From: JADGRQ01 sp041476585
Lineage (GTDB): Bacteria; Pseudomonadota; Gammaproteobacteria; Burkholderiales; SG8-39
NCBI GenBank assembly: GCA_041476585.1
Contig: JBGOTT010000300.1
Coordinates: forward strand, 1 to 5,183
Direction of reading: 5' to 3'
DNA length: 5,183 nucleotides
In this document: positions 4,603 to 5,183 of the stretch, one piece after another
How the letters are laid out: each line of letters opens with the position of its first letter
How positions within the stretch are numbered: the first letter of the stretch is position 1
Program-made: the position numbers and the translations under genes
The notes under the pieces: model-generated
Database searches by the model: none
What the model was told of the DNA's origin: nothing
The model's input: only the letters and a program-made list of their open reading frames with translations

Positions 4603-5183
4603 CAGGCCGCTTTCTTGGGAGTCTTGGGTGGCGCAGAAAACGCCCCCGCCTGTTTCATTAATGCGATCTTGGCGTCGTCATAGCCCAGCACGGACTTGAG
4701 AACCTCGTCAGTGTGCTCACCTAGCGTCGGCGAGCGCTCGATCTTCGCCGGCGAGGCCGACAGCTTGATCGGCATGCCGACGTTCCACCACTTGCCGCGC
4801 TGCGGGTGGTCGAGTTCGACCCACATCTCCCTGCCCTTCACGTGCTCGTCGGTCGCCAGGTCCTCGGTGCTCATGATCGGCCCGCAGGGAACGTTAAGCG
4901 GGTTCAGGATCTCCATGAATTCGCGCTTGGTGTATTTCTCCGCGAACTTGTTGATCAGCGTCCACATCAGCGGCTGGTTCTTGCGGCGCTCGCCGATACT
5001 GTGGAACTTGGGGTCCGCCGCGAGGTTGGACATGCCGATATCCGGACCGATGCGGTTTGCGAGCGCTTCCCATACCGCTTCCTGGACCACGATATAAAGC
5101 CAGTCGTTGGCGCCGTGCGGCTTGCAGTGGATCGCGTTGCCGAGCTGGCCGCCGCCGGAATCATTGCCCGCGCGCGGCACTTC
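4602..5183 (-). CDS. frc: Family III CoA-transferase, probable formyl-CoA:oxalate CoA-transferase (C-terminal part)
   Basis: The visible 193 residues are the C-terminal half of a protein that should be about 420 residues; the frame stays open to the window edge (E-V-P-R-A-G...), so the GTG at 5180 is an internal valine codon and not a start. Frc moves CoA from formyl-CoA to oxalate, feeding oxalyl-CoA decarboxylase. Matches to Frc of Oxalobacter and YfdW of E. coli, from memory, include VPRAGNDSGGGQLG with the mobile glycine-loop region, a CK a few residues later, PCGPIMS (compare PCGPVMS), a GKWWNVGMPIKLSA segment (compare GKYLTVGCPMKFSA) and LGEHTDEVL near the end. The catalytic Asp lies upstream of the window and cannot be checked. 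The protein ends in a short Pro/Lys tail (APPKTPKKAA) beyond the usual family end. Related CoA-transferases with other acids as acceptors share these motifs, so oxalate specificity is likely, not proven. Its TGA overlaps the next ATG. Confidence 0.8.
   Translation of the reverse strand, partial: EVPRAGNDSGGGQLGNAIHCKPHGANDWLYIVVQEAVWEALANRIGPDIGMSNLAADPKFHSIGERRKNQPLMWTLINKFAEKYTKREFMEILNPLNVPCGPIMSTEDLATDEHVKGREMWVELDHPQRGKWWNVGMPIKLSASPAKIERSPTLGEHTDEVLKSVLGYDDAKIALMKQAGAFSAPPKTPKKAA

Noticed and set aside
3781..4683. Plus-strand open frame (300 codons) opposite the formyltransferase
   Set aside because: Arg/His-rich composition with no motif, fully antisense to a protein with clear active-site motifs; a shadow of codon bias.
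1..5183. Mobile elements, tRNA/rRNA genes, CRISPR arrays, attachment sites
   Set aside because: No transposase or integrase frame, no tRNA-like fold, and no long direct or regularly spaced repeats were seen on either strand; the window is nearly all ordinary coding sequence.

Overview
The window looks like part of a GC-rich Pseudomonadota chromosome, most likely a betaproteobacterium. This rests on base composition judged by eye and on the resemblance of the kinase, phosphatase and transferase sequences to proteins I associate with that class; no database search was possible. Every supported gene lies on the minus strand, so transcription runs from the right edge (5183) toward the left edge (1). 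Coding density is high: the only non-coding stretch of any size is the 206-base gap at 3464-3669.

Upstream block (5183 to 3670): the C-terminal 193 residues of a family III CoA-transferase closely resembling formyl-CoA:oxalate CoA-transferase (Frc), cut by the window edge, followed with a one-base stop/start overlap (TGATG) by a 310-residue formyltransferase-fold protein. The second protein is usually auto-annotated as methionyl-tRNA formyltransferase, but it looks more like the 10-formyltetrahydrofolate hydrolase domain of formyl-THF dehydrogenase. The pair suggests one-carbon (formyl) metabolism, probably oxalate breakdown or another route that makes formyl-CoA.

Intergenic region (3464-3669): it holds a plausible sigma70-type promoter for the downstream operon, an 18-bp near-perfect palindrome (16 of 18 positions) overlapping its extended -10 element, two tandem 9-bp repeats abutting the -35 box with a third inverted copy downstream, a G-rich leader segment and a good Shine-Dalgarno sequence. 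No terminator is visible after the formyltransferase, so read-through into the signalling operon is possible.

Downstream block (3463 to 1): a Ser/Thr phospho-signalling operon. It encodes an 864-residue membrane receptor kinase (one TM helix, periplasmic CHASE2 domain, three TM helices, TPR-like helices, a linker with two T-hydrophobic-hydrophobic-L-G-G motifs, and a C-terminal Hanks-type kinase with all catalytic residues), then 10 bases later a PP2C-type phosphatase with all metal-binding motifs, then the first six codons (MAKLIL) of a further gene, which I suspect is an FHA-domain phosphothreonine reader. Together they would form a writer, eraser and probable reader module that senses a periplasmic or membrane signal. 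I see no evidence of mobile elements, RNA genes, CRISPR or phage, and nothing that clearly qualifies as an unknown system. The most interesting points are the formyltransferase active-site variation and its coupling to frc, the linker motifs, and the regulatory architecture between the two operons.
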